Assembly (NCBI GenBank): GCA_000824805.1
Contig: CCNA01000023.1
Location: forward strand, 1 to 64,000
DNA: 64,000 nt
From: Mesorhizobium sp. SOD10
GTDB taxonomy: Bacteria > Pseudomonadota > Alphaproteobacteria > Rhizobiales > Rhizobiaceae
Reading direction: 5' to 3'
Below, piece by piece: positions 35,647 to 43,446 of this stretch. The translations under genes were made by a program, and so were the position numbers. Below the pieces are notes generated by a model. It saw only the letters and a list, made by a program, of their open reading frames with translations, was not told where the DNA came from and made no database searches. Each line of letters opens with the position of its first letter. Position 1 is the stretch's first letter.

Positions 35647-36738
35647 TTACGCCGCGCCCTGACGGCTGGCGAGCATTTCGCGCTTCACCGACCGGCGCCA
35701 TTCGACGGCGCCGGCAAGACCGTGGAGAACCGTCTCGGTGGTCGCCCAGTCGATGCAGCCATCGGTGATGCTCTGGCCGTAGGTGAGCGGCTTGCCGGGC
35801 ACGACGTCCTGCCGGCCGGCGACGAGATTGCTCTCGATCATGACGCCGATGATGCGCTCGTCACCGGAAGCGACCTGGCCCGCCACGTCATGCGCGACCT
35901 TCGGCTGGTTCTCCGGCTTCTTGGCGCTGTTGGCGTGGCTGACATCGATCATCAGCCGCGGCGCGACGCCGATGCGGCCGAGTTCGGCAGCGGCAACATC
36001 GACGCTTGCGGCATCATAATTCGGCTGGATGCCGCCGCGCAGGATGACATGGCAATCCTCATTGCCGGTGGTCGCGGCAATGGCGCTGCGGCCGCCCTTG
36101 GTCACCGCCATGAAATGGTGCGGCTGCGCGGCGGACTTCACCGCTTCGCCGGCGATCCTCAGATTGCCGTCGGTGCCGTTCTTGAAGCCGACCGGGCAGG
36201 AGAGGCCCGAGGCCAGCTCGCGATGGATCTGGCTTTCGGTCGTGCGCGCGCCGATGGCGCCCCAGGCGACGAGGTCGGCGATATATTGCGGCGTCGTCAT
36301 GTCGAGGAACTCGGTCGCCGCCGGCAGGCCGAGATTGTTGACGGCCGACAACACGTTGCGCGCCATGCGCAAACCCTTGTCGATGTTGAAGCTGCCGTCG
36401 AGATCGGGATCGTTGATGAGCCCCTTCCAGCCGACCGTGGTGCGCGGCTTCTCAAAATAGACGCGCATGACGATCTCGAGCCGGTCGGCCAGGGTCTCGC
36501 GCAGCGCCGCCAGACGGCTGGCGTAGTCCACGGCGGCGACCGGATCGTGGATGGAACAAGGGCCGACGATGACTACCAGTCGATCATCGGCCCCCGTGAG
36601 GATGGAATGAATGGCGTTGCGCGAAGCGGCAACGGTGCGCGTCGCCGTGAGCGAGCGCGGTAACTCGCGCATCACCTCTTCCGGCGTGCTCAGGACTTTG
36701 AGTTCCTTGACCCGAAGGTCGTCTGTGGTGGTCAACAC
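35647..36738 (-). CDS. 3-deoxy-7-phosphoheptulonate synthase (DAHP synthase, AroFGH type)
   Basis: 363 residues: VVIVGPCSIHDPVAAVDYAS, EKPRTTVGWKGLINDPDLDG and LMIDVSHANSAKKPENQP are typical of the E. coli AroF/AroG/AroH class. It condenses phosphoenolpyruvate and erythrose 4-phosphate in the first step of aromatic amino acid synthesis. The start is a GTG at 36738 with AGGAG nine bases upstream. It lies behind a leader peptide and attenuator at 36778-36909, so expression is probably tied to aromatic aminoacyl-tRNA supply. Confidence 0.95.
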   Translation of the reverse strand: MLTTTDDLRVKELKVLSTPEEVMRELPRSLTATRTVAASRNAIHSILTGADDRLVVIVGPCSIHDPVAAVDYASRLAALRETLADRLEIVMRVYFEKPRTTVGWKGLINDPDLDGSFNIDKGLRMARNVLSAVNNLGLPAATEFLDMTTPQYIADLVAWGAIGARTTESQIHRELASGLSCPVGFKNGTDGNLRIAGEAVKSAAQPHHFMAVTKGGRSAIAATTGNEDCHVILRGGIQPNYDAASVDVAAAELGRIGVAPRLMIDVSHANSAKKPENQPKVAHDVAGQVASGDERIIGVMIESNLVAGRQDVVPGKPLTYGQSITDGCIDWATTETVLHGLAGAVEWRRSVKREMLASRQGAA

Positions 36739-36777
36739 GGCTTTCTGCTCCTGGTTAGGAGACCTGCCGGCTGAAAC

Positions 36778-36803
36778 AAAAAAGCCGCCAGGTCTGGCGG
36801 CTT
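36778..36803 (-). terminator. Attenuator terminator before the DAHP synthase gene
   Basis: On the minus strand AAGCCGCCAG and CTGGCGGCTT form a perfect 10-bp inverted repeat followed by TTTTTT. The first arm is also complementary to CTGGCGGC at 36848-36855 inside the leader ORF, giving a mutually exclusive antiterminator. It lies 40 bases before the GTG start. Confidence 0.88.
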
Positions 36804-36825
36804 GTCGGATTTTGATCTGGAATTT

Positions 36826-36909
36826 TCAGATCGAGCGCAATCCTCCCGCCGCCAGCGAGCTGTAATAAAAGTACCAAAACGAGGCGGTCAGGTGGATCAT
36901 GCGGCTCAT
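36826..36909 (-). CDS. Aromatic leader peptide of the DAHP synthase attenuator
   Basis: A 27-residue ORF whose core reads TASFWYFYYSSLAAGG, with six consecutive aromatic codons (Phe-Trp-Tyr-Phe-Tyr-Tyr) at codons 11-16. Codons 19-21 begin the CTGGCGGC segment that can pair with the terminator. The start could be the ATG at 36909 or the in-frame ATG at 36900; both have weak ribosome sites. It ends with TGA 22 bases before the terminator stem. The layout is that of amino-acid leader attenuators such as trpL and pheL. Confidence 0.78.
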   Translation of the reverse strand: MSRMIHLTASFWYFYYSSLAAGGLRSI

Positions 36910-36951
36910 ATAATCGATGTGCGGGCGCTTGTCACTCTCTCTTTGTTTGAC

Positions 36952-36995
36952 GCAATTCCGGACCGAAAGCCGCTACATACTTTTCCTGGAATTGC
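36952..36995. repeat. Dispersed palindromic repeat (gcaattcc type)
   Basis: GCAATTCCGGACCG and GGAATTGC arms flank aaagccgctacatacttttc, matching 19616-19660 closely. It directly follows the SDR stop codon and precedes the DAHP leader. Confidence 0.82.
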
Positions 36996-37790
36996 TTACT
37001 CGCCGATCACGCCGGCAATGTTCTGGTCATAGTCGACCAGCGAACCCGTCATAACGCCGGCTTGAGGGCTCAGCATATAGGTGATCAGCCGGGCAAGCTG
37101 AGCGGGTTTCACCAACTGGCCCATGGGCTGTGCGGCCTCAGCCTTTTCCAGCCAGTCGTCCGGCGCGTCGTGCCACTTCTTCTGCACGATCGCCTCGCCT
37201 TCGGTGTCCATCCAGCCGGGCAGCACGGCGTTGCAGCGGATGCGGTTCTTCCGGTAGGCGCTCGCGACATTTTTGGTCAGCGTCATTAGCGCGCCCTTGC
37301 TGGTCGAATAGGGCGTGAGGAAGGACTGGCCGGCATGCGCCGACATCGACAGCACGTTGACGATCGAGCCCGGCGCCTTGCGCTCCAGAAGATGCGCGAC
37401 CAGGCCCTGCATTAGGAAGAAGGGGCCGCGTACATTGGTGTCGAAGATCTGGTCGAACAGCTCCTCGGTGGTCTCCACCAACGATCCCCGCGCGGACGTG
37501 GCGGCGGCATTGACCAGCGCGTTGAGCGTTCCGAAATGCTTGATCGCGGTCTCGACGGCGCGCTTGCAGTCGGCAACCTTGGCGACATCGGCGCTGATGA
37601 AGATCGCGTCGACGCCGTTCTTCTTGAGTGCTGCGACGGCCTTGTCGCCCTTCTCCTGCGAGCGGCCGATCAGCGCCAGCGCGCGACAGCCCTCGTCGGC
37701 CAAGGCTTCGGCGACCGCGAAGCCGATGCCTTGCGCGCCGCCGGTGACGATGGCGCGCGTTTCTGAATTGCGACCGGCCAAACCGTTCAT
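36996..37790 (-). CDS. Short-chain dehydrogenase/reductase
   Basis: 264 residues of the classical SDR family: AIVTGGAQGIGFAVAEAL for NAD(P), NALVNAAATSARG, the catalytic serine region VLSMSAHAG and Y-x3-K in PYSTSKGALMTLT. The ATG at 37790 has AGGAG eight bases upstream, so the longer upstream frame is rejected. It is the last gene of the inositol-type ABC operon, 29 bases after the dehydrogenase, so it probably oxidises or reduces a cyclitol or its keto product. Confidence 0.9.
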   Translation of the reverse strand: MNGLAGRNSETRAIVTGGAQGIGFAVAEALADEGCRALALIGRSQEKGDKAVAALKKNGVDAIFISADVAKVADCKRAVETAIKHFGTLNALVNAAATSARGSLVETTEELFDQIFDTNVRGPFFLMQGLVAHLLERKAPGSIVNVLSMSAHAGQSFLTPYSTSKGALMTLTKNVASAYRKNRIRCNAVLPGWMDTEGEAIVQKKWHDAPDDWLEKAEAAQPMGQLVKPAQLARLITYMLSPQAGVMTGSLVDYDQNIAGVIGE

Positions 37791-37819
37791 CGCTGTGCTC
37801 CTGTAATCAAGTTCAACGT

Positions 37820-38812
37820 TCAATCGATGCGGACGGTCTTGCCCGTCTCCGCCGACTGCAAGGCGGCGTCGGCCAGCCTCAGCGCAATCAATCCATCCTT
37901 GCCGCTCGGCGCCGCCTTCTTGCCCGCGGTTGCCGCGGCGATAAAGGACGCGATCTCGTTGGCGTAGGCGTCGATGTAGCGGGTCATGAAGAAGTCGTGC
38001 AGCGGCGGACGGGTGTAGCCCTTGTCGTTGGCGAGCTCGATCGAAACGGGCCGCTGGTTTTCGGCCGCGACCATGCCCTTGGAGCCATGAACCTCGATGC
38101 GCTGATCGTAGCCATAGGTGGCGCGGCGCGAGTTGGAGATGACGGCCTGCTTGCCGGAGGCGGTTTCGAGAATGACGCTGACGGAGTCGAAATCGCCGGC
38201 TTCGCCGATTTTTTTATCCACGAGCACCGAGGCGTGGGCGCTGACGGCAACAGGTTCTTCACCCAGCAGGAAGCGCGCCATGTCGAAGTCGTGGATGGTC
38301 ATGTCGCGAAAAATGCCGCCGGAGCGGGCGATGTAATCGAGCGGCGGCGCGCCTGGATCGCGGGACGTGATGGTGACGATCTCGACATCGCCGATGGCGC
38401 CGTCGTCGATCGCCTTGCGGACCGCGGCGAAATGCGGATCGAAGCGGCGGTTGAAGCCGACCATTAGCGTGGCGCCTGTCTTCTCGACCACGGCCAGGCA
38501 CTGCTCGACGCGCTTGACGTCGAGATCGATCGGCTTCTCGCAGAAGATCGCCTTGCCGGCCTTGGCGAAGCGCTCGATGAGGTCGGCATGGGTGTCGGTC
38601 GGGGTGCAGATGATGACGGCGTCGATGTCCTTCGCCTGCTCGATGGCGTCGATGGTGCGGACTTCAGCGCCATAGGCGGAGGCCAGTTCCGTCGCCGCCT
38701 TCTCAAAGGCGTCGGCCACGGCCACCAGCCTGGCCTGCGGGTTGGAGGCGACGGCGCGGGCATGCACCTTGCCGATACGGCCGGCGCCGAGAAGAGCGAA
38801 GCGGAGTGTCAT
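37820..38812 (-). CDS. Inositol 2-dehydrogenase-like oxidoreductase (IolG/MocA type)
   Basis: 330 residues: LLGAGRIGKVHARAVASN for NAD binding, FCEKPIDLDVKR with the catalytic lysine, GFNRRFDPHFAAVRKAI and IHDFDMARFLLGEEP as in the iolG product at 9395. The ATG at 38812 has AAGGAC upstream. It follows the ABC transporter genes of the same operon, so it likely oxidises the imported cyclitol. It may serve scyllo-inositol, an inosamine or another isomer. Confidence 0.9.
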   Translation of the reverse strand: MTLRFALLGAGRIGKVHARAVASNPQARLVAVADAFEKAATELASAYGAEVRTIDAIEQAKDIDAVIICTPTDTHADLIERFAKAGKAIFCEKPIDLDVKRVEQCLAVVEKTGATLMVGFNRRFDPHFAAVRKAIDDGAIGDVEIVTITSRDPGAPPLDYIARSGGIFRDMTIHDFDMARFLLGEEPVAVSAHASVLVDKKIGEAGDFDSVSVILETASGKQAVISNSRRATYGYDQRIEVHGSKGMVAAENQRPVSIELANDKGYTRPPLHDFFMTRYIDAYANEIASFIAAATAGKKAAPSGKDGLIALRLADAALQSAETGKTVRID

Positions 38813-38894
38813 GAAATGTCCTTCGAGGGGTGGGTTTGTAGGCATATCCGCGCCTTCCGGCGCGGAGATTGGTTTGATCCCGTCGTGGCGCCAG

Positions 38895-39665
38895 TCAGGC
38901 GGCCTGGAGTTCGGCCTGTCCGGTCTTGGCGCCAGTGATGTAGGCGACGATGTCGTTGCCGTCGGTGTCCTGTTTGCGCAGGTTGGCGACGATGCGTCCG
39001 CGGCGGAAGACGACGATGCGGTCGACCAGGTCGAACACCTGGCGCATGTTGTGGCTGACCAGAATCAGCGGCTCGCCGTTCTCCTTCAGCGTGCGGATGA
39101 TGTTTTCGACCTGCGCGGTCTCCTGCACGCCGAGTGCGGCCGTCGGCTCGTCCATGATGATCAGCTTGGAAGCGAAGGTCGCCGTTCTGGCGATCGCCAC
39201 ACACTGGCGCTGGCCGCCCGACATGTGGCGGATGGTGCTGGAGAGGTTCGGGATCTTCACCGCCGTGCGGACAAGTGCTGCCTCCGTCGCCTTGCGCATC
39301 GCCTTGCGGTCGAGAATGGAGAAGGGGCCGAGGTTGAACAGCACCTTCTCGCGGCCGAGGAACAGGTTCGACGGCACGTCGAGGTCGTCGGCCAGGGCGA
39401 GGTTCTGGAACACGGTCTCGATGCCGGCCTCGCGCGCCTCGATCGGGCCGGCGAAGTTCACTTCCCTGCCGTCGAACCAGATCTTGCCGCTGGTGCGCTG
39501 CTCCACGCCGGTGATCTGGCGCACGAAGGTCGACTTGCCGGCGCCGTTGTCGCCCATGATGGCGACATGCTCGCCCTTGCGCAGCTCGAAATTAGCCTCC
39601 TGCAGCGCGTGCACGCCGCCATAGTGCTTGGTGAGGTTTTCGGTCTTCAGAACGATGTCGGACAT
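38895..39665 (-). CDS. iatA: Inositol-type ABC transporter ATP-binding protein
   Basis: 256 residues, one ABC domain: IMGDNGAGKSTFVRQITG, MSGGQRQCVAIARTA and LIIMDEPTAALGVQET. The single-domain layout fits inositol (IatA) and FrcA-type importers. The ATG at 39663-39665 is used because the reading frame upstream overlaps the permease gene in another frame. It starts two bases after the permease stop. Confidence 0.9.
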   Translation of the reverse strand: MSDIVLKTENLTKHYGGVHALQEANFELRKGEHVAIMGDNGAGKSTFVRQITGVEQRTSGKIWFDGREVNFAGPIEAREAGIETVFQNLALADDLDVPSNLFLGREKVLFNLGPFSILDRKAMRKATEAALVRTAVKIPNLSSTIRHMSGGQRQCVAIARTATFASKLIIMDEPTAALGVQETAQVENIIRTLKENGEPLILVSHNMRQVFDLVDRIVVFRRGRIVANLRKQDTDGNDIVAYITGAKTGQAELQAA

Positions 39666-39667
39666 GG

Positions 39668-40744
39668 TCAAGCTCCTATCGCGCGGCGGCGCTGGCGCCA
39701 TTGATCGAGAACGACCGCGCCGACGATGATCACCCCCTTGACCATCTCCTGATAATAGGCGTCGAGGCGCAGGAAGGTGAAGCCGGAAATGATGACGCCG
39801 AAGATCAGCGAGCCGATGACGGTGCCGATGATCGAGCCGCGGCCGCCCGACAGCGAGACGCCGCCGATGACCGCCATGGCGATGGCGTCGAGCTCGTACA
39901 TGACGCCCATGCCGGCCTGGGCGGTGAGGTTCTTGGAGGACAGCACCACGGCGGCGATCGCGGCCAGTATGCCGGCGATCGCATAGACCAGCACCTTGTG
40001 GTTGGCGATCTTGATGCCGGACATGCGCGCGGCATCCTCGTTGGAGCCGATGGCATAGCAGTGCTTGCCGTATTTCGTGTAGGTCAGGATGAGCTGGAAC
40101 AGGATCGCCAGCGAGATGAAAATGATGACGGGCATCAGGCCCTTGCCGATGGCGGCGAAACTGTCGGTCGGGAACGAGATCGGCTGGCCCTTCGACCACC
40201 ATTTGGCGATGCCGCGGGCGGTGACCATCATGCCGAGCGTGGCGATGAAGGGCGGAATGCGGGTGTAGGCGATCAGAAGCCCATTGATCAGGCCGGCGAT
40301 CAGGCCGCAGCCGATCGCGACAAGCAGCGGCACGATGACCGGCAGGTCGGTCCAGCCATAGTTGATGAACATCGCCTTGGGGTTGGGATTGCCGTTGACG
40401 GTCGCTACCTGGGCGAAGCTCATGGCGATCATGGCGGTGGCGCCGACGATCGAGCCGGAGGACAGGTCGATGCCGCCGCAGATGATGACCTGGGTGACGC
40501 CGATGGCGATGATGCCGACGATCGAGACCTGCAGGATGATGATCTGCAGGCGCTGTTCGTTGAAGAGCCCGGAAACATTCTCGCGGGTGTTGAACAGGAA
40601 GCTGTCGCCGAGGAAGACGCGGCCGATCAGCTCGAAGGCGCCGACCAGGATGACCAGCGCCAGGAACACGTTGAACTCGGCCGGCCATGGGCGCTTCTTG
40701 GCGTCGTAGCTCAGCCCGCCAATGCCATGCGATGTCTGTGACAC
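39668..40744 (-). CDS. iatP: Inositol-type ABC transporter permease
   Basis: 358 residues with about ten hydrophobic helices: VIICGGIDLSSGSIVGATAM, GYTAIGSNEDAARMSG-like segment AIGSNEDAARMSGIKIANH and VMYELDAIAMAVIGGVSLSG. The start is a GTG at 40744 with GGAGG eight bases upstream. It forms the channel for the binding protein encoded 186 bases upstream, a gap that carries a 22-bp palindrome. Confidence 0.88.
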   Translation of the reverse strand: MSQTSHGIGGLSYDAKKRPWPAEFNVFLALVILVGAFELIGRVFLGDSFLFNTRENVSGLFNEQRLQIIILQVSIVGIIAIGVTQVIICGGIDLSSGSIVGATAMIAMSFAQVATVNGNPNPKAMFINYGWTDLPVIVPLLVAIGCGLIAGLINGLLIAYTRIPPFIATLGMMVTARGIAKWWSKGQPISFPTDSFAAIGKGLMPVIIFISLAILFQLILTYTKYGKHCYAIGSNEDAARMSGIKIANHKVLVYAIAGILAAIAAVVLSSKNLTAQAGMGVMYELDAIAMAVIGGVSLSGGRGSIIGTVIGSLIFGVIISGFTFLRLDAYYQEMVKGVIIVGAVVLDQWRQRRRAIGA

Positions 40745-40774
40745 GTCTTCTTCCTCCGAATGACCGCGCCCGTT

Positions 40775-40796
40775 CTCCCGCCCGGCCGGGCGGGAG
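40775..40796. promoter_or_regulatory. 22-bp perfect palindrome between binding-protein and permease genes
   Basis: CTCCCGCCCGGCCGGGCGGG plus AG reads the same on both strands. As RNA it would make a very stable stem after the binding-protein message. It is similar in place to the hairpins at 7309-7345 and 27779-27809. Confidence 0.65.
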
Positions 40797-40875
40797 GGGA
40801 GAGGAGCGGCGCCGCTTGATCAGCAGCCGACTTCAGCCAGTCCGATGCGTCGCGGCACCACTCCGCGGTTGTCTT

Positions 40876-40922
40876 CGCGCAATTCCATGCCGAAACCGCA
40901 GCACGTTTCCCGAAATTGCGCG
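40876..40922. repeat. Diverged dispersed palindrome (gcaattcc type)
   Basis: CGCGCAATT and AATTGCGCG arms flank ccatgccgaaaccgcagcac. A diverged relative of the repeats at 11531, 19616 and 36952. It lies just beyond the binding-protein stop. Confidence 0.65.
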
Positions 40923-40930
40923 GGCGCGTC

Positions 40931-41872
40931 TCAGTTCTTCTTCAAGAACTTGTCGATGTTCGCCGGGGTAACGAGCTGGAACGGAATGTAGACCTTGTGT
41001 TCCACCTTTTCGCCCTTGGCGAGCTTCAGCGCGGCGTCGAGCGCGCCGGCGCCCTGGCCGGCCGCATCCTGGAAGACGGTTACGTCGAGATCGCCCGCCT
41101 GCATGGCGGCCAGCGCGTCCTGGGTGGCGTCGACGCCGCCGACGACCACCGACTTCATGTCGATATTGGCGGCCTTCATCGCCTGGATGGCGCCGATGGC
41201 GCTTTCGTCATTGTTGGCGATGACGCCGTCGAACGCCTTGCCCGACGACAGCCAGTTGGTCATCAGGTTCTGCGCCTCGTCGCGCTTCCAGTTCGAGGTC
41301 TGCTTGTCGATGATCTTGATGAAATTGCAGTCCGGCGTAGCGATCACTTCGTCGATGTCCTTGGTGCGCTGCACCGCGGCCTGGTTCGAGAGCTCGCCCA
41401 TGATCACATAGACGTTGGCTTCCTTCTTGCCGGCTTCCTTGAACAGGCGGCAGACTTCCTTGGTCTCGAGCGTGCCGGATTCGGCCTCGTTCGAAGCGAC
41501 GAAAGCCTGGTTGTCGGGCAGCTTGTCGACGTTGATCGGTTCGCGGTTGACATAGACCAGCGGAATCTTGGCCGCGGCGGCCGCGTCCGACATCGCCTGG
41601 GTGGCCGAGGTGTCGACCGGGTTGACGATGATGGCGTCGACGCCAGAGGCGGCAAAGTTCTTGATCTGGTCGAGCTGCTTGGCGACGTCGTTCTGCGCGT
41701 CTTCGACCTGCAGCTCGACGCCGTCCATACCCTTCGCCTGCGCGATCATGCCGTTGCGCAGCACGGTGAGGAAGTTGTCGTCGAAAAGAGCCATCGAAAC
41801 GCCGATCTTGGCGGCGAAGGCGGATGAACACATCAGCGCCGAAAGCGCGACGCCCAAAAGAAGTTTCTTCAT
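40931..41872 (-). CDS. Inositol/rhizopine ABC transporter binding protein (IbpA/MocB type)
   Basis: 313 residues with a signal peptide (KKLLLGVALSALMCSSAFA) and a type 1 binding fold: IGVSMALFDDNFLTVLRNGM, VNPVDTSATQAMSDAAAAA, IPLVYVNREPIN and VIANNDESAIGAIQAMKAAN. This pattern matches inositol-binding IbpA and rhizopine-binding MocB. The ATG at 41872 has GGAGGAG upstream. It heads the leftward operon of permease, ATPase, dehydrogenase and SDR, with a candidate IolR site in its promoter. Confidence 0.88.
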   Translation of the reverse strand: MKKLLLGVALSALMCSSAFAAKIGVSMALFDDNFLTVLRNGMIAQAKGMDGVELQVEDAQNDVAKQLDQIKNFAASGVDAIIVNPVDTSATQAMSDAAAAAKIPLVYVNREPINVDKLPDNQAFVASNEAESGTLETKEVCRLFKEAGKKEANVYVIMGELSNQAAVQRTKDIDEVIATPDCNFIKIIDKQTSNWKRDEAQNLMTNWLSSGKAFDGVIANNDESAIGAIQAMKAANIDMKSVVVGGVDATQDALAAMQAGDLDVTVFQDAAGQGAGALDAALKLAKGEKVEHKVYIPFQLVTPANIDKFLKKN

Positions 41873-42039
41873 TTTATTCTCCTCCACTTGGTGTCCGGCT
41901 GCACCCATTGAACCGGAATCCCCGGTTTGCCCGGGGAATCTCTCCCTGCGGCCATGCGGCGTCGCCAATCCGATTGGGGCGCCTCGTCCTCCGTTCGAAC
42001 AGATGCTCCGGAACGAAAGAACCAAAAAGCCTAGTTAGT

Positions 42040-42053
42040 GAAATATTTATTCC
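42040..42053. promoter_or_regulatory. Candidate IolR operator before the binding-protein operon
   Basis: On the minus strand GGAATAAATATTTC, almost identical to the site at 12664-12677 before iolC. A TTGACG hexamer at 42069-42074 (minus strand) lies 15 bases upstream, so the site covers the expected -10 region of the operon. Confidence 0.6.
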
Positions 42054-42171
42054 ATTTCGTTTTGGAAACGTCAAGGGCGATTCCGACCGGGGCGGCCGGT
42101 TTTTCGATCACTATCGGCGTGACGAGGACCACGATCGTCGAAACCACAGCCCGAATCGGAGCAAACCATCG

Positions 42172-42204
42172 TGAAAGAATCCATCAGCCTGATGGATTCT
42201 TTCA
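42172..42204. promoter_or_regulatory. 33-bp perfect palindrome
   Basis: TGAAAGAATCCATCAG and CTGATGGATTCTTTCA are perfect 16-bp arms around a single C. It lies 24 bases beyond the LacI-gene stop and about 300 bases upstream of the binding-protein start. No T-run follows on either strand, so it is either a weak terminator for the LacI gene or a binding site for a dimeric regulator. Confidence 0.7.
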
Positions 42205-42228
42205 TAACGACACGACCGCTCTGGGGAT

Positions 42229-43260
42229 CTAGATGTTTTCCGGCAGATAGATGTCGAAGGGCAGGAAGGTCTGCCCGGGCGCGTTGGCGGCGCCGCTTTC
42301 GATGGCGTGGGCCATCAGCCCGACGAGTTCCCGGCAAAGTGCGGCGAGCGGCGTCGAGATCACCATGGTGAGAATGTTGTCGGCAAGTGCGGCGCGCGAG
42401 ACGGCGTTGATCTCGTTGCAGATGACGACCGGCATCTCGGCCGGGCGCGCCGTCCGCAGCGCCGAGACCGCGCCCTCCATGCCGCCGCCGGCGACGTAGC
42501 AGCCGGCAAGATCGGGATGGCGCGCCAGAAGGTCGAGCATGGCGTCATGCGTCACGTCATTGGCCTCGAGGTTGACCAACGTCTCCATCACGGTGAAGTC
42601 CGGCGCATGCTCGCGAAAGAATGAGCGGAAGCCGATCTCGCGCAGCTCATGGCCGTGGAAGCGATGGCTGCCGACGAACAGCGCGACCTTGCCCGGCTTC
42701 CTGGCGGCCTTGGCGATCATCCAGGCCGCGCTGCGCCCGACCTTGCGGTTGTCGAGCCCGACATAGCCCTCGCGGATGCCGGCGGCAAAATCCGACAGCA
42801 GCGAGAAGACCGGCTGGCCCCTAGCCTTCAGCGCCTCGACGACCGCCGTAAGGTTGGGATGATCCGGGCCGACAACGGCGATGGCTCTCGACTTGGCCGC
42901 CAGTTTGCGCATCTGGGCCGCGATCTCATCCGGCGCCAAGGACGTGGCGAACTCGACGGTTGCAACGCCGCGGAAACGCTGCGACTGCGCAACCGCCAGT
43001 TCGAGTTCCCGGGCGAAATCGCCATAGAAGACATCATTGCCCCTGAGCAGCAGGAAGCCGAGCCGGTATTCCGGTAATTCCTGGCGCATGCGCTGCTTGA
43101 TCAGCCCCGCCGCGTGATAGCCGATCTCGGTGGCGGCGTCGTAAACCCGGCGCGCTGTCTCCTCGCGCACCGGCAGGCGGCTGTTCAGCACCCTGTCGAC
43201 CGTGGCGACGCTGACGCCGGAGACGCGCGCGAGATCGGTAATGGTCGGCCGCCTTGCCAT
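42229..43260 (-). CDS. LacI family transcriptional regulator
   Basis: 343 residues: the helix-turn-helix TITDLARVSGVSVATVDRVL at the N-terminus, then a periplasmic-binding-like effector domain (LGFLLLRGNDVFYGDFAREL, IAVVGPDHPNLTAVVEAL, YVGLDNRKVGRSAAWMI). It is divergent from the mocDEF-like genes and lies upstream of the cyclitol importer, so it probably controls one or both. Repeated GATAG/CTATC half-sites lie in the divergent gap. Confidence 0.92.
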   Translation of the reverse strand: MARRPTITDLARVSGVSVATVDRVLNSRLPVREETARRVYDAATEIGYHAAGLIKQRMRQELPEYRLGFLLLRGNDVFYGDFARELELAVAQSQRFRGVATVEFATSLAPDEIAAQMRKLAAKSRAIAVVGPDHPNLTAVVEALKARGQPVFSLLSDFAAGIREGYVGLDNRKVGRSAAWMIAKAARKPGKVALFVGSHRFHGHELREIGFRSFFREHAPDFTVMETLVNLEANDVTHDAMLDLLARHPDLAGCYVAGGGMEGAVSALRTARPAEMPVVICNEINAVSRAALADNILTMVISTPLAALCRELVGLMAHAIESGAANAPGQTFLPFDIYLPENI

Positions 43261-43311
43261 GAACGCTCCTCGCTTGCCCGACTCCGTATATCCGACTCAG
43301 GATATCGCATT

Positions 43312-43358
43312 CTGATAGGAAATGATAGAAACTATCTTTCTGATGTTGAGACTATCAG
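43312..43358. promoter_or_regulatory. Candidate operator cluster in the lacI-mocD divergent region
   Basis: GATAG occurs at 43314 and 43324, CTATC at 43332 and 43352. The inner pair forms GATAG-AAA-CTATC (43324-43336) and the outer pair CTGATAG/CTATCAG (43312-43318, 43352-43358), so the whole is symmetrical. It lies 89 bases before the oxygenase start and 52 bases before the LacI start. Confidence 0.5.
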
Positions 43359-43446
43359 ACCTTGCGGCTATGCTGAAGTCGAAACTCAGCGATGCGCGGC
43401 CCCTCATGGTCGGGGAGGCTCGCCAAGCGCTGACGGAGGAACTCCA

